Source: Cercozoa sp. M6MM (taxonomy: Eukaryota > Endomyxa: Ascetosporea). From it: DNA of 58,364 nt. The stretch's first letter is position 1. Each line of letters begins with the position of its first letter. The notes under the pieces were generated by a model. That model saw only the letters and a program-made list of their open reading frames with translations. It ran no database searches and was not told the origin of the DNA. The DNA lies in assembly GCA_040357565.1 (NCBI GenBank), contig JBDODJ010000070.1. One strand, 5' to 3'. The translations under genes were made by a program, and so were the position numbers. Positions 10,614-21,803 of this stretch are shown here, one piece after another.

Positions 10614-13114
10614 TCAGCTAAAATCAACAACCTCATTCGAGTCCGAGTGCTCCGACTCGGAATCAGTGAGCGCGATCGGCTCATCATGGACAGGCTTGTC
10701 GAAAAAGTGATCGTTGCTGTTGCTGTGCCAGTGTGAGCTTGAGTGCTCGGTCGTTGTGCCGGAGTCACTTTGATTGGTGGTGTTGTTTTCTGCCAATGTT
10801 CCGCGCGGACTAAGTGATGACCTGGGCGATTCTGACAGTGCCTCGGCGTCAGCGAGATCGAGTGGCGACGGTGAGATGCGTTCCACGTGCACGCACGGTG
10901 TCGGACTCACTTCGGGTGAACTGTAACTCAGCGAGTTCGACTCGAACTCCAGCAGCAACGGTGTCTGTGAAATCCAGGTTATTTAAAGGGGAGGCTTTAA
11001 GAAAAGAAGATAAAGACAGGAGTACAGCAGAGTCCTGACTGGTGTCAGTGCTCGTGAAGTGAGGCAACACGCGACGACAAAAGTCGAACTGTGGCGACCG
11101 AAATGGCGCCGCGTCGGCCTCGGCGCGTGTTCCGCGCACCAGTTGCGACACCCGCCTGCGAGTTCGCTTCGTGTACTCCCTGCGAAGGGAGGGGTTACGG
11201 GTAAGAAAGGTAGGGGTTAAGAAAGGTAGGGGTTAAGAAAGGTAGGGTTAAGAAAGGTGGGGGGGGGGGGTAAAGTACCGCATATCGCTTGAGACAGCGT
11301 CAAAGTCGAAAACACAACGCTGCAGTTCGCGCAGAGTCGTGTCATACACCAGCACAGTGTCATGCGCAGCAAAGACCCACCCTGTCCGCGCGGAGCCTCG
11401 CAGATCCAGTGCTACATGCATCCTAGTTTAGCCTCTATACGCCTATACCTATACCCTTTCCTTTACCCCCCTCCCCGTTACCCCTCCAGTTACTCTTGAA
11501 AAAAGAGACCACTGGGATTGGAGTCAAAATCGTGTGCAATGCAGACGCGTTTCTCCTCGACGTCCGCGAGGTCGGTGTTGCCGATGCCATAGCGCCACAG
11601 GTGCAGTGTGCCACGGTGCGACACGAAGGCTACCTGCAGGGGGGGGTAAAGAAACATACAAGTGTACTGGGTTCAAGGATAATGGGGCAAAGAGGGTAGG
11701 TAAAGGGGGTAGAGGATGGGATAAAGGGGTAGAGGTAGGGATGGGATAAGGGGGTAAAGGGGGGGGGGGGGTAAAGGGGGCTAAAGGGGGGTAAAGCACC
11801 TCTCGCTCGTCCACCAAGTCGACGGCACGGAGAGCAGCAAAAGCGGCCTGAGTCACGCCGCGGAACAGTCGCCGCTCCTTGCGCAGGTGCACACGTGACT
11901 CTCGACTGGGCGGCTGCGACCCAGGCGAGCCACGTGACTCACTTGGCACGTGCGACGACTCCAAGGTCAAGCGCCACACCGCCACGTGCTGGCCGTGCCG
12001 CGAGGCTGACAGGAGACACGTGCCGTCCGCGCTGAAGTCGAGAGCGCCGACGGGCGCCTTGTGCGCCGCCACCACGCACGCTGGGAGGTCTGCCCCCCTG
12101 GCACAGTCGGTGTGGAACAAGGCGATTCCGCAGCCGGCTTGAGTCGACGACTCTATCGGCTCTGTCAACTCTATCGGCTCCAGTGATTCGTCCTGATCCG
12201 ACAGGAAGGCCGCACGCAGCTGATCCACACCGTGCATGGTCAGATTGAAGGCTGCACTGGCCACGTCGGCCATTGTCGCCGTTTCTGTTGTTGTTTCTGC
12301 TGTTGTTGTTTCTGTTGCTGTCGCTGTTGTCTCGGGTGTCGGAACGGCCACTGCGAGGTACAGCGGCGACAGGGCTATCGGACCTACGGGAAGGAAGGTG
12401 TGTGTGGGGGGTGAAAGCGAGTATACTTGCCAATCGTAAAATAAAAAAAAAATAAAAAACAGGGGGGTGGGGGGTAGGGTAAGGGTAGGGGGGTAGGGTA
12501 AGGGTAGGGGGTAGGGTAAGGGTAGGGGGCTAGGGATATAAAGCAGATCCAACCTCTGCCAGCGCGCAACGACGCCAGTCGCTTCATTTTGCTTTCAATT
12601 TTGCCTTCTTGGTTCTGTGGAGAGATAAGGTGGGGAGGGGATAAGGAGGTAAGAGTTGCATAGATAGTTGGGGGGGGGGTAAACTGACCCGGCCAGACTC
12701 GAAACTGAAGAGACGCACGCGATCACGCGTTTTGACAGCCACGCGAATGCTGCGATTTCTGTCGGCCCTCCTGACGGCACACACCGCCTCGATCGCGCTC
12801 GAGCAGCGTCGCACCAGCTGCCACCCGTTCGCTGCCAAGAGAGGGGTAAAGAGAAGGACAAGAGGGGTAAGAGGGGTAAAGAGAGGGGTAAAGCCGTACT
12901 TTCCAGTGACCACACGGCGACTGAAGTGGCATCATACGGCCCCACGCAGAACAGAAAAGGCGCCGCAAACGCGACCTGCGAGAGCGACTCCTCGCGTGTC
13001 TCCACCTGTTTCCGGTGGGTTTAAGGGGTCACAAGTCATTGATTTAATTAAGGAAGCGATGAATGTTATAGCAGACAAAATGCAAAATACCAAAGAATGA
13101 GCTTTCGCGAGCAT
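10614..13114 (-). CDS. BCAS3: BCAS3/Atg18f-like WD40 protein
   Basis: The proposed start is the ATG at 13114 (MLAKAHSL). Blades follow in order: FLFCVGPYDATSVAVWSLES, GWQLVRRCSSAIEAVCAVRR with RVRLFSFESG, GPIALSPLYLAVAV, then HKAPVGALDFSADGTCLLSA with HVAVWRLTL, then RKERRLFRGVTQAAFAALRA and VAFVSHRGTLHLWRYG. The HKAPV...SADGT...RG-T/Q-A order is characteristic of the BCAS3/plant ATG18f-h group, which bind phosphoinositides at the phagophore with PHAF1. A BCAS3-domain-like region follows (WVFAAHDTVLVYDTTLRELQ), then a Ser/Asp-rich tail ending at 10614. At roughly 600 residues it is shorter than human BCAS3. Several introns carry G-runs on the + strand, which are C-runs on the sense strand. 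Confidence 0.75.
11190..11275. repeat. Tandem AAGAAAGGTAGGGGTT-type units in an intron
   Basis: Four imperfect copies of a G-rich unit of about 16 bp end in a G10 run. They lie in an intron of the BCAS3-like gene and are C-rich on the sense strand. Similar G-rich blocks occur at 11690-11795 and 12460-12535. Confidence 0.8.
12460..12535. repeat. G-rich array (GGGTAGGGTAAGGGTA-like) with quadruplex potential
   Basis: Repeated GGGTAGGGTAAGGG units give more than four G-tracts of three or more within 40 bp on the + strand. It is inside a BCAS3 intron, so the transcript carries the C-rich complement. It looks telomere-like but is interstitial and irregular. Confidence 0.8.
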
Positions 13115-13733
13115 TGTGAGCGAGGAATCGCGCAAAACACCGATCACGTCGACTCGCCATCGTGCCGGTCGCTCTTGAGCACTAACGCGGATTAGTCGGT
13201 TCTCCCACCTGTTCCATTCCAGGCACGTATTCCAGGCACGTCAATCAAACAAAAGGCACATTTTTGGAGAAACGCCAAAAATACCAAAAAAGACGAACGA
13301 GCGAATAAAGATCGCGTGGCTGAACTGCCACGTGCCGAGCGATCTGCTCAGGCAGCAGACGTTCCGCCACGTCGCGCGACAGCGATGCTATCGCTGTGCA
13401 GGAGGGTTGAGGTACACAGGAAGAGTGTAGCAGGGTCTACCGGAGCTAATCTGCGACGCCACTGTGACAGGTGGCGAACGGCTTCGCGTGGACTCTTCCA
13501 TGCGGACGCGCCGTCAATTGTCACCAAAACGCACACTCGAACAAATCAACTACTCCGCCGTCCAAATGTATAACAATAACACCAAGCACAGGTGTGCGCA
13601 GATAAAGACGTGTGCAGAACTTGCAAAGCAATGCTGATGTCCATTTTCAACCCCTTTAACAAAATAAGGAAAGGAGTGCAGGGCAGCATTCACTCAAAAC
13701 GCAGAGCACAGTGCGAGACAGTTTAGTAGTCAA
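13115..13733. promoter_or_regulatory. Divergent promoter region (BCAS3-like / dual-PH gene)
   Basis: About 619 bp separate the two proposed starts. I see no convincing coding exon, though upstream non-coding exons of the BCAS3-like gene are possible. A 13-bp direct duplication (ATTCCAGGCACGT) lies at 13216-13241. Confidence 0.4.
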
Positions 13734-15809
13734 ATGAGGTCAGTGAACCGTGCCTTCCGAAAAGCGATCGTCACTGATCCGTTACTTGTCTGTTGTGTTG
13801 AGCAGTCACTGTTTTCACGAAGGTTGGCTCACCAAGCTTGGCCAGCACCGTAAGACGTGGAAACGACGCCACTTTCGGCTGTACCGCGATGGGCGACTCA
13901 CCTACGGTAGCGTGGTCGTGTTCTGACACTGAGAATGTGTAACTGCATCATTCGAGCGGTCTAACTGACTCATTTTTTGACTGGCTCAACAAATAGGCAA
14001 GTCTGATGACGCGAGCGATGACGTGATTGGCGATATTTCGCTTCTGACTTGCCTATCTTTTGGCATCTCACTGACTGTCGAGGTTCTTCCTCTAGCTTTA
14101 CCCCTCTTTTTACCCAGGAGGTATTGTGTCTATGTGTTCCAGGGTACTCTCTCGGCGCGATCGCGACCCTTCTGCATCGACATTGTCACGCCAGATCGCA
14201 CGTACTGATGCCTAACTCTTTAGTTTTCTGGCAAACTGAAAGATCGTGCGGCATACTGCCATTGTTCTGTTGTTCAGCTGGGTTATCGACTGTGGAACGG
14301 AAGAGAACCGCGCCGAGTGGCTTCAAAAACTGCAGCACATTGCGTCCAAGTATATCCAAATCGAAGACAACAAACTGACACCGTTGCTCACCGGTATTTA
14401 TCGCTTTCATCCCTTCTTCTGTACCTTTTTACAGTTGCTCTGTACATTTACCCTTTTACTGTTTTAAACACCAGGTTACTTGGTAAAACGTGGGCGTGTC
14501 GTAAAAAACTGGCGACGTCGCTTTTGTGTTGTGTTCTCGGGGTACCTGGGTTCAGTTTTGTTTTGATATTTTTTGGAGAAACGACAGTAGCTTCTTCTGA
14601 TTTGATTGCAGCATGATCGCTTATTTTCCGTCGCAAGCTGCGGCACTGCGTTTCATGCGAATCGCGGGCCACTCAAAAGAGACGTTTTTGGCGGTTTTGA
14701 AGAAAGAGGTTTGCACCGCTTTCGATCAGTTTTCGTTTATTTAACACATGTATTTTTGTATTTTTGTGCCTTTGTAGTCCAGGGGTTTGATCCGCTTGTC
14801 GAAAGACTCGTTGGTCAAGGAGTGTCTACTGCCGGATGATAATGGTCCCCCGAGCCACCCCGGCAGTCCATTAAGGTATCAGTTTTGTGCGTGTCTATTT
14901 TGTTGATGAACTGAGAAATTATGCATGTGCACAGCATGTCGGAAAATGAAATGGAGAGTGGCGACGATGTCGATCAGAGCAGCAGTCTCAATGGCAGTTT
15001 TAACAGCAGCAACGGCGACAGCATGGTGCTCGACCGGCGCCGCAGTGTCATATTTCAGTCCGCCCGTAAGCTTTCTCAAGCCCTGTTGTTTGTTTGTTGT
15101 TTAGAGAAATACTGCTTTTTGCCGATAGCAATGCTAGCACCCATGGACGAGAAGCTTTCCGACAGTGCACAAGCGGTATTTGTCTGCATTCTTCTGCCCA
15201 GATTGCATCTTTTTTAATCTCACTTTTTTGGTGTTGTTCTGCAGCTGTTGGACGAGTTTCCGCAAGCGTCGGCTGAACGAGGTGAAGGCAGTGCCGGCGT
15301 GTATTCCTGCTGCTTTTGCATCGAATCGCCGACGCGAAACTTTTACTTGCGTGCGCCATCACCTTCAGGTGAACTCCCTTCCATGCTTTAAACGCTTTGT
15401 TAATCCTGTGGTTTCTCTTGGGCAGCCCGGGCTCAGTGGGTCAAAGTCTGCCGAAGTGTGGTATCGGGCGAGACGTCCAGTCTCACCACAAGCACTCTCG
15501 TCGCTCAGACTCAGGCTCTCAGCGAGGTCCAAACGCGCGAATCGAGTGACAGCGTGTACTGGAGTGTGCGAGAAACGCGCAAGATGGACAACCGAGTGCC
15601 ACAGAGATTGAATCGCACTGCCAGTCGCTGCAGCAGTCCCAAGCGGGCAGATTCTTCTTGTGGTACCCCATACCACCCCTCTGTGATAAGTCAACCCGTT
15701 GGATCGTTATCCTCTGTGTCTTGCAGTTTCGCTGCCGGATCGACCGCGCGCACTTACGACAATCGAGGCGAGCGCGATCCTAGCTGCACCTGAGCTGCCC
15801 GACTACTGA
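13734..15809 (+). CDS. Tandem PH-domain protein
   Basis: About eleven exons. The best start is the ATG at 13734, whose coding exon is only 5 nt (ATGAG) before a GT donor; splicing to about 13826 gives MSHCFHEGWLTKLGQH. PH domain 1 runs GWLTKLGQHRKTWKRRHFRL, DGRLTYG, RSRPFCIDIVTPDRTW and ends with the invariant Trp helix ENRAEWLQKLQHIA. PH domain 2 begins GYLVKRGRVVKNWRRRFCVV, continues SGMIAYFPSQAA and YSCCFCIESPTRNFYLRAPS, and ends ARAQWVKVCRSVV. An acidic/Ser-rich insert sits inside PH2 (around 14.92-15.06 kb). Both domains have the basic beta1-beta2 pattern (K-x-W-K/R-R-R) linked to phosphoinositide binding. It probably acts as a membrane-recruited adaptor; no enzyme domain is seen. The stop is at 15807-15809. 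Confidence 0.8.
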
Positions 15810-16491
15810 TCATGCCAGTGTTGGACTGGACTGCGCTCGATCACGGCAGATGATTTTTAGTTCATTTTATTTCCTTATGTTACTGCGGCTCAATGGCCCA
15901 ATCAGTAAGGGAAAGGAGAGACTAAATAAATCATTCAATTAGATAAGTCGTCACTCAGTTGAGTCGACGTTAGAACTGTAGGTGAAATACCCCTACTGGG
16001 TCTCGAAGTGATCCCACTGGATCCGACCGAAGGAAGACGTCCTTGGTCGTTTAATGCGTGTAGAAAGAAAAACTCCGCCTGTGAACACACGACGAAGTGG
16101 GTGGAATGGAAACCAGCCAATGAGCTAACTGACCAGGCTGAAGCCGTGACGGAGCTTTCTGCTTCTCTGCAAGGACTCTGTCCAAGCAAGATCTACAGCA
16201 ACAGCAATCCACTGAGTCAGTAGTTAGGTCTCAGAGCAAGGTACCAAGCCAAAACACTCTTAAACTTCTTCCTTTCTCAAACTTGTTGAGACATAGGCTA
16301 TGACCTCCACACGCGGACGGGTCAGAGCAATGATTACTGAAAATGTGCAGTAACACTTATATCTATGGGAACGTAGCACGCGCAGTATGCATATTGCGCT
16401 AACATCGGGCGGGAATAAAAGTGATGTCGCGTGCCTGTGTGTCGATCGACACGCACAGACTCGAACTCAAGGCACCCAGGGAAACGAAAAC
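15810..16491. other. Convergent intergenic spacer
   Basis: About 682 bp lie between the stops of the dual-PH gene and the decarboxylase gene. It holds 3' UTRs and nothing else I can support; the short open frames in it show no splice-consistent extension. Confidence 0.5.
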
Positions 16492-18245
16492 TCAGATGCG
16501 GCCTTTAATGGTCCCTTCCACGGTCTAAACGAGACAGAAGGATAAAGAACATAAGCCAAAAAAGGTTGGGGAGGGGAGTACCTTGAAGCGGCCGATGAGC
16601 AGCTTGTACTTCTCGTCGAAGAGCGAGCTGCGGCTGGAGCAGGTGTCGTCACTGCAGTCTTCGTCGTCGGAGGCACAGGGCGTGACACACGCGATCTTAT
16701 GATGCGTCGACAGCACGTGCTTGCTGGCCCAGCTGTACAATGTGTGTAGCCCCAGTATCCATCCCTCACACCCCGGACACCCCCCGTAGACAGAACTGAT
16801 ACAGTGCATGGCTTGGCGACATGGCATCGGCGCGAGCGAGACGGAAGTGCTCGGAGGCCACCGAGACGTGCTCGGCGCACAACTGATGCTCCACGCGGTC
16901 CACGCAGTCGTAGGTGCCGTCCAGCGAATCCAAGACACTCGTGCCGCCGTCGACCGCCGTCTGGCCGTGCGTGGTCGACGTGCGTACCACAGAGAACAGA
17001 GCCGGGCGGAACAGACCAACCACCTTGGCGACCAGTCGACCCAGATCAATGCCACGCAAGTTGGTCTCAAACGACACGAACGAATGCGTCGGCTCTGGTG
17101 TCACGTGGACAGTCCAGTAGGCGTCCTGCTGCACCTCTTGCCTGTTGCTGTCAGCAACCAAGTCCGGACGAATCACCGCATTGCAAGAGTAGCCACACGG
17201 CTGGAAGGCAAACGCATCGACACTCCAAATTTCGGGCCGCGGGAACACCTGGCACAGCTTGCTGCACTCCGTGACCTCGTTGCCTGCTGCGCGATCGCAC
17301 TTGAGACTCGAAGCATCGCTGTAGCCACACAAGATAAACCCTGAGAAAAACGGACAAAAACCCACAAGCAGCGAAAGTTAGAGATACCGGTAAAAGAGAC
17401 GCATAACCTCAGGGTCGAGGTTGAACATCACGAGCTCCATTGTGCTGCTCAGGTGCCGCTTGAAACGCCGTGTGTCGGCCAGATAAAAGTGGTGTCGCGG
17501 CCCACCGATCGCTCCAAGCACCGATGCGCGTCCTGGCGCGAATACCGGCGACAACAATGAGTCCAGGAACGAGCGCTCACTTGTAAAGTTGCGATGTGGC
17601 CAGGTTTGTGCCTGCAGACGAAGAAACACGCATGGAATCACAGCCAGAGCCAGAGAGAGCCGATAAACAACAATGGTCAGTTTGAGAGCAAGGAGGTACC
17701 TGCGGGAACAAGAAGTGGCACCGCGAGAAGGACAGGCGCACAGCACGTGCACCCACCGAGGCAGCAGTTTGTAGCAGGAGAGACAAGGCTCGCAGCAAGC
17801 GTGTCGTGCCACAAGTTTTGATCACGATTCGGTTCGGCATCACAAAGAGCGAAGACTCACTGAGCTGCGTTAGTTGAAAAGTGCATACATAAGAAGTACA
17901 AGATCTAGAGAGAGAAGTCAGATAGGTGGCTACCAGGTAGGCGTGACAGAAATTGTTGACACCAACAACGGTGGAGAGGATCTCGCACTTGGCCACAGTG
18001 AGTACTAAAATGTGGTGGGGAATTAAAGGTTCAAGGGCAAAGCTCGAAGGTTAAGGATGCCAATAAAAGTTGCCGAAGGAACAGAAGGTACTTTGATCCC
18101 ACTGGGGACGTGTGATGGCACGCAGATCGCCGCCTTCGAACCACACCTCGAGTTTCTTCTCACTGCCCTCAAAGCCGCAGTCCTGCGCCAGCTGCAGAAC
18201 GTCCGGCAAGGGCGATTCGGCCAACGCAGGTGGCACCGGTGACAT
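16492..18245 (-). CDS. AMD1: S-adenosylmethionine decarboxylase proenzyme
   Basis: The enzyme makes decarboxylated AdoMet, the aminopropyl donor for spermidine and spermine. It is translated as a proenzyme that self-cleaves to form a pyruvoyl cofactor. Visible in order: GSEKKLEVWFEGGDLRAI (human FFEGTEKLLEVWF), then spliced AYLLSESSLFV, the self-cleavage site (cut between E and the second S), RIVIKTCGTTRLLRAL with the catalytic Cys, STMELVMFNLDPEVMRLFYR, then FQPCGYSCNAV and YWTVHVTPEPTHSFVSFETN, which carry the Ser and His needed for processing. The C-terminal exons are more divergent (a Cys/Asp/Ser-rich insert) and end at 16492. Length is normal for eukaryotes. A second in-frame start is possible upstream at 18408, joined by an intron of about 90 bp. 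It is divergent from the G-alpha gene. Confidence 0.93.
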
Positions 18246-19070
18246 CGTTGCGCAGACATGCTTTAGTGCCGCTACGGAATTAGCGAAGTTGGCCGCCGAC
18301 TCTGTTCATAATCAAACACAGTCCCTCAGTTTGACCGGATCACTGACGTTCCAAAAACAACTTCAAAAACAACTTCAAAAACAACTTCAAAAACAACATA
18401 CCAGCCATCGAATCCGCATAAACTGCCTCACCCGCGCCGCTTGCGTCCCTGATTGTTGCGCACAGCTGCGCAAAAACACGGAGATCGATCGACGAAACCC
18501 AGAGGAGCCAGACCACGAAATACTTGCACGGTAGGAAACTCACATCGCCACTGACACCCTTGACGCCAGTTTACGCGCTATGCGACTTTACACGTGTGCT
18601 GCACTCTCCAGGCTTTGCTCCGAAAGTCGCGCACATGCGTTTCGACTGCACGGAGTGCCGATTCCTTCGAAAAAAAATTAAGGGCTGGTCCCTGGCTCAG
18701 TCAGCAGTGGTCGACCACTGAAGATCGCCGCACGCGAGCATAGCCATCGTCCCAGGAGTTCCCGCAACGTGCTAGCGTGTGTGAGTGGCCGTGCAAGGCG
18801 TTGCTGTATAGGCTGGCAGGACGTGTTGTATTATTTCTCACGATTCAGCACACGGTCACAGTAGTTCTTGGGAGCGATAACGGACTTTGTCACAATCTCA
18901 AACGTCTTCTAAGGTACATGCTTTCGCTTGGCGCTCGTCGGATGTGGGCGTTTCTTTTGAGGCCTTGGTCTGCCTTCCGTTTATGATTTCGTGATCTGTG
19001 CTGTGTTTCGCCCGGTTGTCGTTGTAGTGATGTGGTCATCCTTCTGTATTGTGCAGTCAAAGAAATAGCC
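18246..19070. promoter_or_regulatory. Divergent region (SAMDC / G-alpha) with possible 5' leader exons of SAMDC
   Basis: About 825 bp separate the two starts. On the minus strand, 18300-18470 reads as possible leader or N-terminal exons of the decarboxylase, with a small open frame starting at 18259 that overlaps the 18245 start in another frame. An intron there holds four tandem 12-bp units (AAAAACAACTTC on +, about 18350-18398). On the plus side, 19038-19066 looks like the end of a 5' UTR intron before the G-alpha ATG. Confidence 0.45.
18350..18398. repeat. Four tandem 12-bp units (AAAAACAACTTC)
   Basis: It lies next to a putative 3' splice site in the leader of the decarboxylase gene; on the sense strand it is a T-rich GAAGTTGTTTTT array that could act as a polypyrimidine tract. 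Confidence 0.85.
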
Positions 19071-20645
19071 ATGGGTTTGTTTTCGCGCCTGCGACGCAAC
19101 AAGACTGCGCAAACCGATGTGTGTTCCAACGGGCCAGTCTCAGTGTGGTCGAGGGAGGTGGATGTACTGCACCTGCACAGGAAGAGCGACAGTCGGCGGC
19201 GATCGATGCGCAGCTGAACGAGGCGAATCTCGAGGAGCAGCTGCACTTTACGCTGCTGCTGCTGGGCGCTGGTGAGTCAGGCAAGTCGACGTTCGCCAAG
19301 CAGCTCAACCACATCCACAAGGGTGCTTTGACCCACCCTACGTCTTGTCCATGTTGTCCTTGACCTCCCTCCCCTTCCCTTGCAGGCAAGGAACAGCTGA
19401 ATGAGGAAGAGAGGGCCGAGTACAAGAAGGTGCTGGCCATGAACACAGTGCAGTCGATGAAGGCGCTCATCGACGGTCTTGATAAGTTCGACATTGCCGT
19501 CAACGAGGACTCCGAGGAGGCGCTGACTCGCATGCGTGAGGTATTTGCCCCCGTCTTACCCCCCCCCCATACCCCCTTATTCCCTTTGCCCAGCACGGCG
19601 ATCACGATCCGCTGGATCTGGATGACGCCGTCGCTGTCGAGAAACTCTGGGCAGACCCGTATGTCTACTTTTGTGTGTTGTGTTCACTCTTGTGTGTTCA
19701 CTCTTGTGTTGGACATAGTGGCATCCAGGAGGTGTTCAACAAGCACGTGTCGGAGATCTACTTCCCGGACAGCGGCGTCTACTACTTTGAGAACGTCTAC
19801 CGCTTCGTTGAGGAGCAGTTCGAACCGACCGAGGAGGACATCATCATGGCGCGTCGACGCACCGTTGGCATGCAGCGCAGCGACTTCCGCGTGCCGCCTG
19901 TCGACTGGTCGGTAGCTTGCCCCCCTTCTACCCCCTACCCCCCCCCCCTACCCCTCTCTCCAGGTGTGCGATGTGGGCGGCCAGCGCTGCGAGCGCAAGA
20001 AGTGGCGCATGTTCTTCGACAACGTGCAGGCCATCCTGTACGTGGTGAACCTGGCAGGCTACAATCGCGTACTGTTCGAGGACCAGTCAAAGAACCGCAT
20101 GATGGAGGCGCTGGACCTGTGGGACACCATGGTCAACGAGGCCGTCTTCCGCGACACACCAGTCTACTTGTTCCTCAACAAGAAGGACCTGTTCGACTCG
20201 CAGCTGCGCGAGACGCCGATCTCGGAGACCTTCCCGGACTACGACGGGCCCAATGACGTGCAGGACGCCATCGCCTTCATCTCGCAGCAGTTCCTGTCGC
20301 GCCTGCCCAAGGGCAAGAAGGCCGACGTGCACGTCATCTCGGCGCGCGTCAAGGGCGATGTGCGCTTCGCCTTTGGTGAGGTCAAGAAGTCCATCATGGA
20401 CGCGCACAAGAAGTCCATCACCAAGGTGCAAAAGAAACAAGCCAAACTCGCCGATGAGCGGTACCGCCTCGCTGTTTTACCCCTTGCTTTTGCCCTTCCT
20501 TTCTGACATGATTTGCTGACATCATTTGCCCGCATCATTTGCCCGCAGTGAACGTGACGACGGCGACGAAACCGAGGATGACACCACGGCTGGACAGCAG
20601 GAGCAGGATGCCGCCAAGTGCTTCCGCTTCGGCAGACGTCGCTAG
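19071..20645 (+). CDS. Heterotrimeric G-protein alpha subunit
   Basis: The ATG at 19071 gives MGLFSRLRRNKTAQT, with Gly2 as a myristoylation signal. A 62-bp intron then joins to EERQSAAIDAQL. The P-loop is GAGESGKSTFAKQL. An all-helical domain follows, then switch I ARRRTVG (the Arg is the toxin/GAP site), switch II DVGGQRCERKKW with the catalytic Gln, FLNKKDLF for guanine specificity, and HVISARVKG in place of the canonical TCAT motif. The canonical alpha5 end is followed by an extension of about 40 residues, Lys-rich then acidic (DDGDETEDD), ending KCFRFGRRR-stop at 20643-20645. It acts at the plasma membrane downstream of GPCRs with G-beta-gamma. All exon junctions keep phase. The tail is atypical because receptor coupling normally uses the last residues of alpha5. 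Confidence 0.95.
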
Positions 20646-20942
20646 TCTCCGCTCGTGTCGGACGCCGATTTCACTTGTTTCCGCTTTTTTCTTGCTTTTT
20701 TAAATTCTATTGTTACTTCAACGAACCAGATATCAGGCCGTACCGCTGGCACTCGACTTGTAGTGTTTTGTTGGCCAAGCACCTAGTTCAAACGAAAAGG
20801 AAACGACGGATCCCAGAGTTTGACATGGCTACAGACTCGCGCCACAAAAGTAAGTCTCCCATACTGTACTAAATACAGGCACCAAGTGCTTTTGGGAGCG
20901 CAAAAAGTTAATTAATTGCCGTTAGTGGTATTTAGACGCGCG

Positions 20943-21321
20943 ATGGTACAATGATTGGATTTTGGTGACAAGTTGATTTCTTTTTTGTGGTGCAGCATCC
21001 CAGAATTCGTCAGCGCAACGCCGAGTTTGCCAAGAAGGCAAGATTTAACAAGATCTCGAAGGAGGTAGCACCACTGTATCTTATACGATGCGCAATGTAC
21101 GTTTCTGTCGTGCCATGTAGCGTGAGTCGAAGCTCAAGAAAGAACAGGAGATCAAGCAGGAGCAGAACTCATCCGTCTCGGCGGCCGCTTATTGTCTCAT
21201 TTTCGTGCTCGTCGGTGCTGGTGCGCAAGCTTTTTTTTTGTCTGTTTAAACTGTTTTTGACGTATGTTTGTCGTGCGAAACCGAAACAGGCCTCACTGAA
21301 TTGCTGTTCAAGTTCTTGTGA
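20943..21321 (+). CDS. SERP/RAMP4-like tail-anchored ER protein
   Basis: A small gene of about 67 residues. The best model starts at the ATG 20943-20945, which is immediately followed by a GT donor, so exon 2 (20997 onward) supplies HPRIRQRNAEFAKKARFN; the next exon gives KERESKLKKEQEIKQEQN, then the single hydrophobic anchor AAAYCLIFVLVGAG and the end LTELLFKFL-stop. The Q/R-x-R-I/M-R start, the Lys-rich stretch and the one C-terminal helix match the SERP1/RAMP4 plan, small translocon-associated ER proteins, but sequence identity is low. Another upstream ATG (20825) exists but splices out of frame. Confidence 0.55.
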
Positions 21322-21803
21322 GCCGCCCGCACTGCAGTACTGTTGAATCCACTCCCTCCGTCTCGTCACCCTCGTCGACTGCGTTGGTCTTGCTTTGCGT
21401 CGCGACGTGTGTCGCGCTATACTAAACTCTGAGAGCTTCAATTGAATCGTGATCTCGAGCTAGTCTTGCTTACTGTTACCCGGCTCCGTCCGCCCAGGCA
21501 GCTCGAGCGCTTGGGTACGACAAGAGTTTGTGCGGTAGTCGAATATCTAGGGCGGTAGACACGGCCATGCTCTTGTGACCCACCCCAGACTGCGCTGGTG
21601 CAGGGGAACTAATTTACATAGTTGGTTTCCTAAAAGACTCAACTAACTAGTCGAATAACTTGCTGTACCTGCGTACGTACCAGTGACATTTATGTTACAG
21701 TTAAATGGCAGTGCACGGCTGGACTAAAACGCCCAGTTCACCGCTGCACTCCGCTCGCGTCGTGTCTCGTCTGGTTTCACTTGCTCTCTATTCCAGTTCA
21801 CCA
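21322..21803. other. Convergent intergenic spacer
   Basis: About 482 bp lie between the stops of the SERP-like gene and the redox fusion gene. It contains the dispersed repeat copy at 21551-21655 and no coding exon that I can support. Confidence 0.55.
21551..21655 (+). repeat. Dispersed intergenic repeat, copy B, hairpin-forming
   Basis: It matches 33295-33390 over about 95 bp with scattered changes. Conserved blocks include GGCCATGCTCT, CCCACCCCAGACTG, GGTGCAGGGGAACTA, AGTTGGTTTCCTA and GACTCAACTAACTA. CCCC can pair with GGGG, and AACTA with TAGTT, with loops that differ between the copies. Confidence 0.75.

Noticed and set aside
12460..12535. Telomere-like GGGTAGGGTAAGGG array
   Set aside because: Units are irregular, the array is short and lies inside an intron with genes on both sides; similar G-runs occur in many introns. 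Not a telomere or a clear fusion scar.
11524..12552. 342-codon minus-strand frame with Pro-rich ends (PYPLPLPYPPTL)
   Set aside because: The Pro-rich parts are C-rich introns of the BCAS3-like gene read through; only the middle is exon.
15935..16223. Open frames on both strands between the dual-PH and SAMDC genes
   Set aside because: Short, no ATG-supported splice-consistent extension, and located where two 3' UTRs are expected.
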